Source of the DNA: CAZIVO01 sp964542765
GTDB lineage: Bacteria > Planctomycetota > UBA1135 > UBA2386
NCBI GenBank assembly: GCA_964542765.1
Contig: CAZIVO010000036.1
Location: 1-29,082, forward strand
Length of the DNA stretch: 29,082 bases
Reading direction: 5' to 3'
Positions 7,026-16,269 of the stretch are shown here, one piece after another. The notes under the pieces were generated by a model that saw only the letters and a program-made list of their open reading frames with translations, made no database searches and was not told where the DNA came from. The position numbers and the translations under genes were made by a program. Positions within the stretch are counted from its first letter, which is position 1. Each line of letters opens with the position of its first letter.

Positions 7026-9739
7026 GGGTGGGTCTGCTCGCCTTGCTTTTGACGGGTGTATCCTCGGCCCAGGATCTCGAACGGTATCTTCCGCAACTCT
7101 GGTCCGAAGAGGCTGTCCTCATCGAGGATGGCCGGCGCCGATATTGCGCCGCGCAAGGGGTTGCATTACCCGAAGATGTGTTGAACCGCCTCCTTCATCA
7201 CAAGTCACCGCTCACGGCTCGTGCGGCGGCCTCGATTCTGATGACTCATGGGCGGTCACGCGCCCGGCTGCGCACCCTCCTCGATCACGAGGATGGCGAA
7301 CTTCGTCGCATCGTTCTTCCACTTGCAACATCGGCGGAACTCGTCCGGATGCTCGGTGATGAGGGCTGTCCCCTGCGCATGGCGGTACTCCATGAACTGG
7401 AAGATCGGGGCGAACTGGTGAGCCAGCAACTCCTCGATTGCCTCGATGGTGCTGATCCTGTGCTGGGTGATGCGGCTGCCGGGCTCTTGCTGAACGAACG
7501 CTACGAGTTCCCCGATCGATTGCTCGCCGACAGGGGGCTCGGGGTGATGGGGAAAAAGCGTTTGATCGGTGGGTTGGGCCGCCGCCCTCGTTCAAAAGCC
7601 GTCCCCTGGTTGCTGGATCTTCTGACCGAGGACAAGGTCGAGGGCGAACTTCGCATGCTCGCACTGGCGGCCTTGCCGGCCGATCGTATGAGCGCGAAGT
7701 TTGCGCGTCAGATCCTTGCTGCGGCCACCGATCCACAGATGTCGAGCGCGGCACGAAGGGCTGCGCTGAGCCTCCCTCCGGCACTCGCCGACAGCCTCGT
7801 TGGCGCCGTGCACGGGCATATCCTGGCCGGTCATGCTGCGGACGCATTGCTGCCCTGCCTGGAGAATGTTTCAGCCCTGGGGGAGCGACAGCTCGTATCT
7901 CTCGTCGCCGCCCTGCCGACGTCGAGCAAGGAGTATGTCTGTCAGTGGCTATCCGGTCGCGAGGGCGCGAGCCTGCAAGCCTATATAGAGACGGCCCTCG
8001 ATGGACAGGCACCGCTGGAACCGCATCTCTTGCGTCGTGCGGGACCGCTGCTCGTTTCCTCGGCCCGGATTGATCGTGTCGTTGCGATCCTCGGGCATGA
8101 GGAACAGGGCATGCGCCAGCTTGCCTACCACGCCCTGACGAGTGTGGGAGCGTGGCATGAGCAGATGCTGGATTTTGCCTTGGCCGAACTCGGTGAGCAT
8201 GCGCAGCAGCGTCACGGAACGACCATGCAAAGGGTGAGGATGCTGCTGCAAAAAACTGCCGGTGCCTTGCCCGAGGCTGTTTGGCTGCACTTGCTCGGCG
8301 ATGAGGTTCTGGCGGCCGAGCCGCAGGTTGCTCGCTGGACCTTGCGGATCTTGGCCAAGGAGAACTTCGCTGGGCCGATCGAGTCGCGACTGATCGCCCT
8401 CGCTGCTGCCGCTCCCGGCCTTGTTGCCGAGGCAGCGGTGAGAGCGATCATGGTGGGTGGAACGGAGTCCGCGGTGCAAGGGGTCTGGAACGCTCGCAAG
8501 GATGCGAGCTTTCGCATCCTTGCCCTGTCGTGGTTGTTCGAAAAACCTGATTCCTGGCTGTTGCGATGGCTGCGCGAGCAACTCGCCTTGCTGGATCGGG
8601 TCGAGGTTCCAGATGCCTCGCTCTGCCAGTTGCGGTCTCATATTCTTCACGCTCTTGCCAGATTGCAGGAACCGGGAGCCTTCGATCGATTGATGCGTGA
8701 ACTACCCATGGATCTGGCATCGCTACGACGGTTTTCGAAGGTCCTGGTAGAGGGATTGCGCGATGAACATCTCGTGTTGCTGCGCAAATGTTTCGAGCGT
8801 GCTGAATCGGAGATCTTGCGCAGCGAACTGCTGCAGTGGGTGGGTCAGCGACCTGATCTGTCGAGCCGTGACTGGTTGATGACTCTGCATGCGAAGGACC
8901 CTTCCGAGGAAGTGCGGTTGGAAGCGAAGCGGGCGCTGCTCTCGACCGGCCATGGCGATGATTTTCGCATGCGTTTGCTGGCGGATTTGAAGCGACCGTT
9001 GAGAGGGAATTCTCTGGAACTTGCCTACGAACTGGTTGGCAACATGCCGAGACCTACATCGGACTCGGACCTTGCGCTGCTCGCCAGGATGCTGCTCCTG
9101 TCACCGCTCGCAGCACCTCTGCGGGAGATCGAGGCGAGCCTCGCTGATGATCCCAGAGGTCCTGTCCACCCGTTGCATCTGGCCATTGTCGATCACCTTC
9201 GGCGAGACCCTTCGATCCGCGTGGCACCGTTCGCCGATGTCGTTGACGAGTTGCGCCGACACCCTTCTCGCCACGCGCTGAGCGGCCACCGCCTTGGCTA
9301 TTTCATGCTGGAGATTGCCAAGTGGCCGCATCTTCGTCGAGAACTGGCCCCCGCCATTGCGGAGGTGGTGCTGGCGACCCTGGACCCGGATTCGAGTTTC
9401 AAGGGCGCGGCGCGGTTCTTGCTGGCCGAGCGAGCGGAGCGGGCTGCCGATTGGCGTTTGGCGGCTGAACACCATGCGGCCGCTGCCAGACTCCTGCTCC
9501 GCAGACCCCTGTTCCCCTTGTTTCAGCGAGTTCTTTTGGGCGATGAGAGTCCGGTGGATGGTATCTTGCCCGTGGCCGCTCTGGCTGCGCGCGCGGACAT
9601 TTGCCTGGCCCGGTTCGAGATTGCCAGAGGGGATGCGCGCGCTGCTCGGCAGGCCTTGCGTCGTGCTCAGGCGCTGGGTTTTGGTGATGACAGAACAATC
9701 GATGAAATCAAGGAACTCGACAGGCGGCTGAAGAAATGA
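7022..9739 (+). CDS. Secreted HEAT-like helical-repeat protein
   Basis: The 905-residue product begins MRVGLLALLLTGVSSAQD, a compact signal peptide with probable cleavage after Ala-Gln. Nearly all of the rest is alternating amphipathic helices of HEAT/ARM type, for example LTARAAASILMTHGRSRARL and DPSEEVRLEAKRALLSTGHG. The last ~80 residues look more TPR-like (AERAADWRLAAEHHAAAARLLL). No catalytic motif is visible, so a scaffold or binding role outside the cytoplasm is the most that can be inferred. The ATG at 7022 overlaps the nnrD stop and the gene's own stop overlaps the next ATG, so it sits inside a coupled operon. The longer upstream reading would overlap nnrD and is rejected. Confidence 0.8.
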   Translation: MRVGLLALLLTGVSSAQDLERYLPQLWSEEAVLIEDGRRRYCAAQGVALPEDVLNRLLHHKSPLTARAAASILMTHGRSRARLRTLLDHEDGELRRIVLPLATSAELVRMLGDEGCPLRMAVLHELEDRGELVSQQLLDCLDGADPVLGDAAAGLLLNERYEFPDRLLADRGLGVMGKKRLIGGLGRRPRSKAVPWLLDLLTEDKVEGELRMLALAALPADRMSAKFARQILAAATDPQMSSAARRAALSLPPALADSLVGAVHGHILAGHAADALLPCLENVSALGERQLVSLVAALPTSSKEYVCQWLSGREGASLQAYIETALDGQAPLEPHLLRRAGPLLVSSARIDRVVAILGHEEQGMRQLAYHALTSVGAWHEQMLDFALAELGEHAQQRHGTTMQRVRMLLQKTAGALPEAVWLHLLGDEVLAAEPQVARWTLRILAKENFAGPIESRLIALAAAAPGLVAEAAVRAIMVGGTESAVQGVWNARKDASFRILALSWLFEKPDSWLLRWLREQLALLDRVEVPDASLCQLRSHILHALARLQEPGAFDRLMRELPMDLASLRRFSKVLVEGLRDEHLVLLRKCFERAESEILRSELLQWVGQRPDLSSRDWLMTLHAKDPSEEVRLEAKRALLSTGHGDDFRMRLLADLKRPLRGNSLELAYELVGNMPRPTSDSDLALLARMLLLSPLAAPLREIEASLADDPRGPVHPLHLAIVDHLRRDPSIRVAPFADVVDELRRHPSRHALSGHRLGYFMLEIAKWPHLRRELAPAIAEVVLATLDPDSSFKGAARFLLAERAERAADWRLAAEHHAAAARLLLRRPLFPLFQRVLLGDESPVDGILPVAALAARADICLARFEIARGDARAARQALRRAQALGFGDDRTIDEIKELDRRLKK

Positions 9740-10605
9740 AGTGGGGCTATCTGATCGTTCTGACGGTGTTGCTTTCGAGCTGTGGTGCGGCACAGGAAGA
9801 GAAGGCCGAGCGCGCCGAGGTGGCGGAACCTCAGGCGAAGCAGGATCTCGATGAGGCCAAGAAGGCGCTGCTCGCGACCCTGGAGAAGGAGGGCGTCGAT
9901 GCTGATCTGAAGGCCCAAACGATTTCCGTTGCAGCGGTCGTCAACGAGCCATCGGATGCTCTCGAATACCTTTTGATTCACTCGCGAGGTAAGGGACACG
10001 AGGCCTTGTTCGTGACCGAAGTGAAGCCGAGTTTGCTCAATTCGGCTTTCATCCTTCTCGGGTTCAAGAAGGGTAAGAATGCGAGCTACAAGGACAAGGT
10101 TCCCCCGCCCACCCGCGAAGAGGTCGAGAAGGGAGCTAGCTGGGTGGATGTCTTTCCTCCCGAGGGGGAGGCGTCGTGGATGACCGTGTCCTGGACGGAC
10201 GAGGAGAAGAAGGTGCATGATGTCGTCGTCGATGACCTCCTCGTCGATCTCCATGAGCAGATGCCTGTTCGTGATAATGCCTGGATCTATCTGGGTGGGA
10301 ACATGGCGCCGCTCTATCGCAATGAGCCACCAGTATTCGTGGCGGACTTCGAAGGGAATCTGGTGAGCATTTGTTATATGTCGCCGCCGAATCACCTCTT
10401 GACCTTGCGTCATGAGCGTGCGCGCGATGATCAAAACTGGTGGAAGAGCGAGTTGTGCCCGCCGCCGGAGACGAAGGTGCGCTTCACTTTCCATCGGCGA
10501 ATGCCGGCAGTTGCCAAGGAGCGGGCAGCGAGGATCGAGAAGAGCAAGAAGGCTGCGGGGGATGGTGCGGTTGAGAAGGGGACCGAGAAGGCCGACAAGC
10601 GCTGA
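9736..10605 (+). CDS. YdjY-domain lipoprotein
   Basis: The 289-residue product has a clear lipoprotein signal (MKWGYLIVLTVLLSSCGA, lipobox LSSC, Cys16). A charged linker follows, then a domain with the YdjY pattern: ALEYLLIHSRGKGHEALFVTEVKPSLLNSAFILLG (about 75-110), PPEG...SWMTVSWTDEEKKVHDVVVDDLL, WIYLGGN and VFVADFEGNLVSICY. The C-terminus is Lys/Glu-rich. YdjY-domain proteins are common in Planctomycetota and are of unknown function. In some gene neighbourhoods they occur with electron-transfer or secreted proteins. It overlaps the HEAT gene by four bases (ATGA), so the two exported products are probably made together and may be partners at the membrane. Weak GAAGAA precedes the start. Confidence 0.8.
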   Translation: MKWGYLIVLTVLLSSCGAAQEEKAERAEVAEPQAKQDLDEAKKALLATLEKEGVDADLKAQTISVAAVVNEPSDALEYLLIHSRGKGHEALFVTEVKPSLLNSAFILLGFKKGKNASYKDKVPPPTREEVEKGASWVDVFPPEGEASWMTVSWTDEEKKVHDVVVDDLLVDLHEQMPVRDNAWIYLGGNMAPLYRNEPPVFVADFEGNLVSICYMSPPNHLLTLRHERARDDQNWWKSELCPPPETKVRFTFHRRMPAVAKERAARIEKSKKAAGDGAVEKGTEKADKR

Positions 10606-10650
10606 GCCGCGCGGTGACCATGACCGGCTTCTCGTGTGGTCACGGTTCCC

Positions 10651-10711
10651 TAGCCTGTTCGGGATGAACTGCGAAGGACGAATTGAGTCGTGCCGGCCCG
10701 CATCATTCTGA
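10651..10711 (+). promoter_or_regulatory. Candidate -10 element and overlapping 15-codon upstream ORF
   Basis: TAGCCT at 10651-10656 is followed after seven bases by ATG at 10664. That ATG opens a 15-codon frame (MNCEGRIESCRPASF) ending in TGA at 10709-10711, which overlaps the GTG start of the next gene. If TAGCCT is a -10, the transcript would begin at or next to this ATG. The 84-base spacer 10606-10689 holds nothing else obvious. Confidence 0.25.
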
Positions 10712-11991
10712 TCGCCGCGATGGTGGCGCTGCACCTCCTGGGGAGCAGGTCTCAGCAATTCCATCTCAGCTTCGCTCTGCATCTGGTTGCGAGCGGAGCC
10801 TTCATGCTGGCGCTTCTTGCCGTGGTGAAGCGGCAGCGCTTGCCGGGTTTCGGTGAGGCCTTCGGCATTGCCTTGCTGCTTCGCCTGATCGCGCTGCCGC
10901 TGGCTCCTGTCCTGAGTGATGACTTCCACCGTTACATGTTCGAGGGCCGGTTGGTTCTCGAGGGAGTGAATCCTTACCTCACTCCACCCTCGGCCGACTC
11001 GGTGTTCCACCTGCGCGGCCCGACCTGGCACCTCATCAACAACCCGGACATCCCCGCGGCCTATCCGCCGGCGATGCAGGGGGCTCTGGCACTCGGTGTG
11101 CTGATCGCCGATGGGGCGCTCGGCATGAAGCTGGTGTTCGGGTTTTTTGATCTTTTGATCTTCGTCGCGCTCTGGCTCGGCCTTCCGAGGCTCGGCGTTG
11201 CTCGCGAGATGGCGGTCGCTTACGGCTGGTGCCCCTTGGTGATCCTGGAGTTCGCCGGTGAAGGGCATGGCGATAGTCTGGCGGTGTTGCTTCTCGTGCT
11301 TGCCGTCCTCGTGCGGGGACGTGGCCAAGGGTTGCTTTCCGGCGCGGCTCTCGCAGGCGCGACGGCCGCCAAGCTGATGCCGGTAGTGTTGCTTCCTTTC
11401 CTGCTGCGCCGCTCCGGCTCGTGGCGGCTCGACAGAGCGAAGGTGGCGACGGTACTGCCCTCTTTTCTCATCGTGCTGACCCTCTTCTATCTGCCTTTCC
11501 TCGCACCTCCCGGCGAGATGTTTCGAGGCACTCTGGAATACGCCGGTCGCTGGCGCAGCAATGATTCCCTGTTCGTGTTGATCCACTGGATGACCGAGTC
11601 CTGGTTTGTCAGGGATACCGGAGGGCCGTGGTTACAAGAGGCGCAGCGCCTGTCCAAGTTGCCGCTGGCCTTGCTCGGCATCGGGGTGTTGACCTGCGCC
11701 TGGCTCCGGCGCCTGCCCGTCGAGCGAGCGGCCTGGTGGTTCTTTTTGTTCTTCGTCGCGGCAGCGCCCACCATGCATCCCTGGTATCTGGCTTTTCTCG
11801 TTCCTTGGCTGTGCCTGTGGCCGAATCCTGGCCTGCTGGCTTTCACCGGCACGGTGTACCTGGCCTACCATGTGTTGCCAGGCTGGATCGAAAGCCGCGT
11901 CTGGGAGGAGAAGGCATGGGTGAAGGTGGTCGAGTACCTGCCCTTTTACCTCGGCATCATCTGGCTTTCGCGGCAGCGCGGTGAGCGTTGA
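10690..11991 (+). CDS. Integral-membrane GT-C glycosyltransferase (GT87/mannosyltransferase-like)
   Basis: The 433-residue protein has about ten hydrophobic segments. After the first two helices it carries SDDFHRYMFEGRLVLEGVNPY (roughly 76-97), the Asp-Asp plus Arg-Tyr-x-x-(Asp/Glu)-Gly-Arg loop typical of polyprenyl-phosphate-dependent GT-C mannosyltransferases. AAYPPAMQG and GHGDSLAVLLL follow. The family transfers a sugar from a lipid-phosphate donor on the outer face of the membrane; donor and acceptor are not predictable here. The GTG start at 10690 is bounded by an in-frame TGA just upstream and has AAGGA 12 bases before it. Starting at the ATG at 10720 would cut the first helix. It may continue the upstream operon. 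It is convergent with the next gene, 21 bases away, with no visible terminator. Confidence 0.78.
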   Translation: MPARIILIAAMVALHLLGSRSQQFHLSFALHLVASGAFMLALLAVVKRQRLPGFGEAFGIALLLRLIALPLAPVLSDDFHRYMFEGRLVLEGVNPYLTPPSADSVFHLRGPTWHLINNPDIPAAYPPAMQGALALGVLIADGALGMKLVFGFFDLLIFVALWLGLPRLGVAREMAVAYGWCPLVILEFAGEGHGDSLAVLLLVLAVLVRGRGQGLLSGAALAGATAAKLMPVVLLPFLLRRSGSWRLDRAKVATVLPSFLIVLTLFYLPFLAPPGEMFRGTLEYAGRWRSNDSLFVLIHWMTESWFVRDTGGPWLQEAQRLSKLPLALLGIGVLTCAWLRRLPVERAAWWFFLFFVAAAPTMHPWYLAFLVPWLCLWPNPGLLAFTGTVYLAYHVLPGWIESRVWEEKAWVKVVEYLPFYLGIIWLSRQRGER

Positions 11992-12012
11992 ATACCGTCC
12001 CGGCGTGACAGT

Positions 12013-15000
12013 TTACTTGTCGGTGATGATGTATTCAGCCTGGTGCTGACGCCACCAGGCATGCCAGCGGCCAACAGCGCTCCTGCGTGAGTTCTTGTCA
12101 GCATCCGGCTGGAACTTGTGGTTTTTTCCGGTGATGGCGCGCAGGAGTTTGACCGTATCGGTGCGGACAGCCGCAGCTTCACTTTCCAGCAGCGCCAGCA
12201 GAATGGGCACCCCGGAAGATGTTCGGTATTCATTCAGGGCTTGCGTACAGCGGGCATAGAGCGCGGGCTCGCTCTTCTTGATCGCGACCAGATGCTTGCC
12301 GATGTTGGCTCCCTCGAGAAGGTCGAGGACCTTCAGGATTTCGAGCCGTCCCAACTCCTTGGCCGGCAGGGCATCGTCCAGGAACAGGCGAGTGTCCTTG
12401 CGGGTGGTCAGCTTGCGCATGGCTTTCTGGATGACTGACTTGCACCACTTGTCTCGCTCCTTGCTCAGGCGCTGGCTCAATGCGGTGATCGTCTTGGTAT
12501 TGCCGATATCGCCGAGTGCTTGTGCAGCATATCCACGCACATCGCGGTGACCGTGGTTCAGATATCGCTCGAGTGTCGATGCGCTGTTTGCCGAACTCAC
12601 CCGGGCCAGAGCCTTCATGATGAGGATCGCGATGGCGTTGTCCTTGTCGGTCAGGAGTTCGAGTAGCGCCATCTCGTTGCGCGGTTCAACGACATCGATG
12701 AGGATTGCGGCCAGCTTGCGGCGCAAGGCCACGTCTTCCTTGCCCTCGCGCAAGATTCGAAGCAGGACGGGGGCCAGGGAGGGGCCGAAGTGGTCGACGA
12801 GTTGGGCGCGTACGAGAGCCTGCTTGTTGGCGTCTGAGTTCAGCGTCCGGAATGCATCCAGGAAGGGTTTTGTTTCCTTGGCAATGTCTCCGGTGAAAGA
12901 GAAGAAGCGATTCTTGGGTGCGCGGTCATAGCGGTAATAGGTTGTCAGCATCAAGACGCCCATGGCTGTCTGGTAGACGCGGCCGCCATGTCGGCCATGC
13001 TGGCGATCGGGGTTCCAGGACCCGAAGTAGGGGGAACTGCGATCGACGATCTGCAGGTTGAGCAATGCGGGCATGAAAGCGGCGTTCCATTTTTTCCAGA
13101 AGTCGCCGCCCATCTGGAACATGCCGAGAGTCGCGTAGTACCAGTGATAGAAATCGGGCGCTCGAGGATTGACGAGTGCCGATTTCAGTCGGTGGGCATG
13201 CAAGACGATCTTGGGGTCATTCTTGCGCGCTCCCAGGAATTGACGGGCGACCATCGCGACCGATCCGAGCCGATTGCTTGCAGATCCCCAATCACCCGGA
13301 TTCTGGTAGCCGACCTGGTAGTAGCCTGACTGGGTGACGTGATCGAGGAAGCGCAGTGCTCCCCGAAATCCCGCCACATGAAGATCGGCCTTGAAGGCGG
13401 AGTTCAGTGCGAGAATCGCCCAGCCGGAGACGGAGGTGTCACCGAACTGGTTGGCTTCGTAGCGCCAGCCTCCCGAAGGTTGGTGCTGGGCGAACACCAG
13501 ATAGTCCGTCGCCAGTTGAGCGCAGACTCCGGTATGCGGGTCAGCGGTGAAGGAATACAGCTCACTCAGCGCCTGAACGGCGATGGAGTGGTTGTACATG
13601 TAGTGGCTCGCAGTCGTTTCGAAGCGTCCATAATCGAGGATCTGCGCGCACAGGAAGGCGGCACCCTTGCTCACGACTTCGGGATAGTCACCTTGGTCGG
13701 TGGTGTGTCCGGCACTGGTGAAGGCCAGCAGAGCTAGACCCGTCATGGCGATCTCCCACTCGCCGCTGCCAGGCCTGGCGTGACGGTCGAACTTGGGAGA
13801 GAGGGAGACGAAAGACCGAGCCCGCCACGCCCCGTCCTCGTCCTGGATCTTGGCCAGGAATGCGAGCCCGTTTTCGATGGCGGTTTCGGTTTTGCTGCTA
13901 CCGCCATGCTGTTTGGCGATCCGCAAGCGTTCACGCTTGCTGAGCACCTTGCGCGGCGAACGCAGGCTGGGCCCATCGCCAACACGTCCGGGAAGCTTGA
14001 AGGGTGGTTTGGGATTCTTGGCGGTGATGGCCTGGTGGAACTTCCATATAGCTTCGTCTTCCCAGTGTCGCATCAGCGCGAACACGCTTTCCCTGCGTTG
14101 CTTTTCGGATGCAGTGGGGTCGAAGCCGCAGTCGTCTTGCACGTATCGCGAAACCAGGGCGAACACTGCTTCGCGAAGTTGTTCTTGCGAGGTGTGGCGC
14201 AGGCTTTCGATTGCCGCTGCGATCGCTGCGATTTGCAATGGGCGCCAAGAATTGTGAACCTCGGCATCGGCTATGAATGCCAGCAAGGCCGGGTGTGCCC
14301 GGTGAAGACTGTGTTCCCTGGATCGTGTCGCCGGCAGGGCCAGCTGTGCGACGTAGGTCAGTATCCCCGGGAGTGCATTCTTTGCGCTTTCGAGGGCGGC
14401 TTGCTGGCGGGCTCGCGTTTTCTTGGTTCTGGGTTCTTCGCGCTGGGTTTTGGCGAATTCCTGAGCGATCGCTGTGAATTTCTCGTGCTCTTTTGCGGAT
14501 AGGTCACCGTGCAGGGTTCGCCATGACAGGTCCGATCCGCCGCACACCATGGTCCACATCGAGTGGTTGGCTACGGCGCCGACACCAAGGTGAATTCCCC
14601 GGCTGACGAGATTGCGGTGATGGCCCGGGGAATGGTACCAGCCCTCGAAGGCACCGCTGCCATTGACATGTCCGCCGAGACAATTTTCGCCGACACCACC
14701 GTTGTAGCTTTCGAGGCGCACACGGTCGGAGGGTCCGCGGTTGCGAGCGAGCGGTGAGATATGCCCGAAATAGCCGAGGTCGATCATTTCCTGGCTGTGC
14801 TTGCGTGAGCCGACGTTGCAGCGTTCTTCGAGTTCGAAAGGTCGCAAGCCTAGAATGCGGCGATACTGGTTGAGGCGGACCACGAAGTCCATCTCGACCT
14901 CATCGAGGCTTGTTGCCACGCGGTGGTTGTAAGTTTCGACCGCATCGAACAGGGCTTCCTCTATCTGCAGGATCTCCCAAGGTGTCAGCGCCGCACGCTG

Positions 15001-16218
15001 ACGGAGGAGTTCGTTGCCGCGGGTTGTGGTGTCGAACAGCCGATCCGCTCGATGGTGGAGCAGGAACCAGAGCACGTCCTCGAGACCGGATTGCTCCCTG
15101 CCCGGCAGGACATGCCGCGTCGTTGCTTGTGCGCCGGTGGCAGGGGTGATGCTGGCAGGTTCCAGCCCGGGTTTGTGGTAGCTCGATAGATAGCGATGCG
15201 TGGCCGCCAGAGCTTCTTCACGCGTCCGCAGACGATGCAAGATTTCATCAGCGCGCTGCCGTGCGACGTTGCGCCAGACCTGCCTGTCGCGATCGAGTAA
15301 CTTCGTGAACTCGCGATACATTTCGCTCAGCTGCTTCCGGAAGGTGTCGACCTGGGGCTGCTGCGGTTTGTCGTAGCGGGCGATCAGCGTGAGTGCTTGG
15401 GCCTGGACCTTGCGCATCTCCTCGCGCTTGTCCAGAAGAGCCTGGCGCAGGGAGGGAAGGCGTGCGTAGCTGCTCAGCCACTTGCGAATCTCTGCATAGT
15501 CTTGTTCCAGAGTATGTCGCACCTGCGCGGCGGCATCGCGCAAGAAGGCCGATGTTCCTGTCTTGAGCTTCTGCCCGAAGCTCACCGCATTGCTCGTGGT
15601 GGTCTGGATTGCGATCGGCATGCGGATGGATCTCAGTTTCAGGGCGTCGAGCTTCTCCAGAGATTCGTCGAGGGCTCGTCGCCGATCGCGTTCGGCAAGG
15701 GTCAGCCACTCAAGTCGGTAGCGGTGATAACCGCCTCGGGGCATGGCCTCGCCGCGCGCGGCAGACAGGAGCCGGTCGGTGACATCCTTGAGTTCGGGAT
15801 TGGCGTCGCGGGCGCGGCCGAGTGCGTCCTCACCGAGTTCTTGTCGCCCGTGGAAGAAACAGAACCGCGCGAGGGCGAGCTCCTCTTCGGCATTGTTGGA
15901 TTCCTTCGTCAGTGCCAGTGCGATCTCTGACGGTGTTTGACCGGACCACTGATCGCGCGTCCCAAGCTTGTTCAGGAGTTGCTTTTCGAGGACGAGTTCG
16001 GAAAGGCGTGCTGCGGCACGGGCTTGCAGGGAAGCGTCCTTGCTGCCATCGAAGATGGCGCGATAGCGTCCGAGCAGATCGTCGAGCTGCAGTGTTTTTC
16101 GCATCTCGGCATGCTGGGCCTCGAGCAGGGTGAACTGCGTTTGCAGGTCTTCTTGTGCGCGCAGGCCACAGGCCCAGACGAGCAGGATGGAGGCCATGCA
16201 TGAGTGAGAAGTGGTCAA
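12013..16218 (-). CDS. Secreted multidomain protein: coiled region, CAP domain, cyclase-like alpha/alpha toroid, HEAT repeats
   Basis: 1401 residues counted from a TTG at 16218; an ATG seven codons in (16197) is an equally possible start. Both give a short hydrophobic signal (ASILLVWACGLRAQ). Residues 30-440 are charged helices. Residues 440-555 form a CAP/SCP domain: VVRLNQYRRILGL, FGHISPL (H486), GVGEN (E511), FEGWYHSPGHHRN (E525, H533). These supply the His/Glu set of bacterial CAP proteins. Residues 775-1100 repeat the squalene-cyclase/prenyltransferase toroid pattern (AIENGLAFLAKIQDEDGAW, HQPSGGWRYE, SVSGWAILALNSA, YHWYYATLGMFQMGG). I see no DxDD catalytic motif of triterpene cyclases, so it is probably a binding or structural toroid. 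Residues 1140-1360 are HEAT repeats. It lies 51 bases downstream of the DUF885 gene. Confidence 0.85.
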   Translation of the reverse strand: MTTSHSCMASILLVWACGLRAQEDLQTQFTLLEAQHAEMRKTLQLDDLLGRYRAIFDGSKDASLQARAAARLSELVLEKQLLNKLGTRDQWSGQTPSEIALALTKESNNAEEELALARFCFFHGRQELGEDALGRARDANPELKDVTDRLLSAARGEAMPRGGYHRYRLEWLTLAERDRRRALDESLEKLDALKLRSIRMPIAIQTTTSNAVSFGQKLKTGTSAFLRDAAAQVRHTLEQDYAEIRKWLSSYARLPSLRQALLDKREEMRKVQAQALTLIARYDKPQQPQVDTFRKQLSEMYREFTKLLDRDRQVWRNVARQRADEILHRLRTREEALAATHRYLSSYHKPGLEPASITPATGAQATTRHVLPGREQSGLEDVLWFLLHHRADRLFDTTTRGNELLRQRAALTPWEILQIEEALFDAVETYNHRVATSLDEVEMDFVVRLNQYRRILGLRPFELEERCNVGSRKHSQEMIDLGYFGHISPLARNRGPSDRVRLESYNGGVGENCLGGHVNGSGAFEGWYHSPGHHRNLVSRGIHLGVGAVANHSMWTMVCGGSDLSWRTLHGDLSAKEHEKFTAIAQEFAKTQREEPRTKKTRARQQAALESAKNALPGILTYVAQLALPATRSREHSLHRAHPALLAFIADAEVHNSWRPLQIAAIAAAIESLRHTSQEQLREAVFALVSRYVQDDCGFDPTASEKQRRESVFALMRHWEDEAIWKFHQAITAKNPKPPFKLPGRVGDGPSLRSPRKVLSKRERLRIAKQHGGSSKTETAIENGLAFLAKIQDEDGAWRARSFVSLSPKFDRHARPGSGEWEIAMTGLALLAFTSAGHTTDQGDYPEVVSKGAAFLCAQILDYGRFETTASHYMYNHSIAVQALSELYSFTADPHTGVCAQLATDYLVFAQHQPSGGWRYEANQFGDTSVSGWAILALNSAFKADLHVAGFRGALRFLDHVTQSGYYQVGYQNPGDWGSASNRLGSVAMVARQFLGARKNDPKIVLHAHRLKSALVNPRAPDFYHWYYATLGMFQMGGDFWKKWNAAFMPALLNLQIVDRSSPYFGSWNPDRQHGRHGGRVYQTAMGVLMLTTYYRYDRAPKNRFFSFTGDIAKETKPFLDAFRTLNSDANKQALVRAQLVDHFGPSLAPVLLRILREGKEDVALRRKLAAILIDVVEPRNEMALLELLTDKDNAIAILIMKALARVSSANSASTLERYLNHGHRDVRGYAAQALGDIGNTKTITALSQRLSKERDKWCKSVIQKAMRKLTTRKDTRLFLDDALPAKELGRLEILKVLDLLEGANIGKHLVAIKKSEPALYARCTQALNEYRTSSGVPILLALLESEAAAVRTDTVKLLRAITGKNHKFQPDADKNSRRSAVGRWHAWWRQHQAEYIITDK

Positions 16219-16227
16219 GGCGCGTCG

Positions 16228-16233
16228 AGTATA
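16228..16233 (-). promoter_or_regulatory. Candidate -10 element (TATACT)
   Basis: TATACT on the minus strand ends nine bases before the TTG start at 16218, predicting a start of transcription around 16220. No convincing -35 hexamer is seen at 16-18 bases upstream. Low to moderate support. Confidence 0.4.
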
Positions 16234-16269
16234 GCAATCTCTCTGCTGGCTGCTCGCCCGCGGAGTACC

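Noticed and set aside
9667..11586. A 639-codon open frame on the minus strand
   Set aside because: It is antisense to the YdjY and glycosyltransferase genes, rich in His, Arg and Gln, lacks any domain pattern, and reflects GC-biased codon use of the real genes.
12013..16218. Functional squalene/hopene cyclase
   Set aside because: The toroid repeats are present but I see no DxDD catalytic motif, and the protein is secreted and fused to CAP and HEAT domains.
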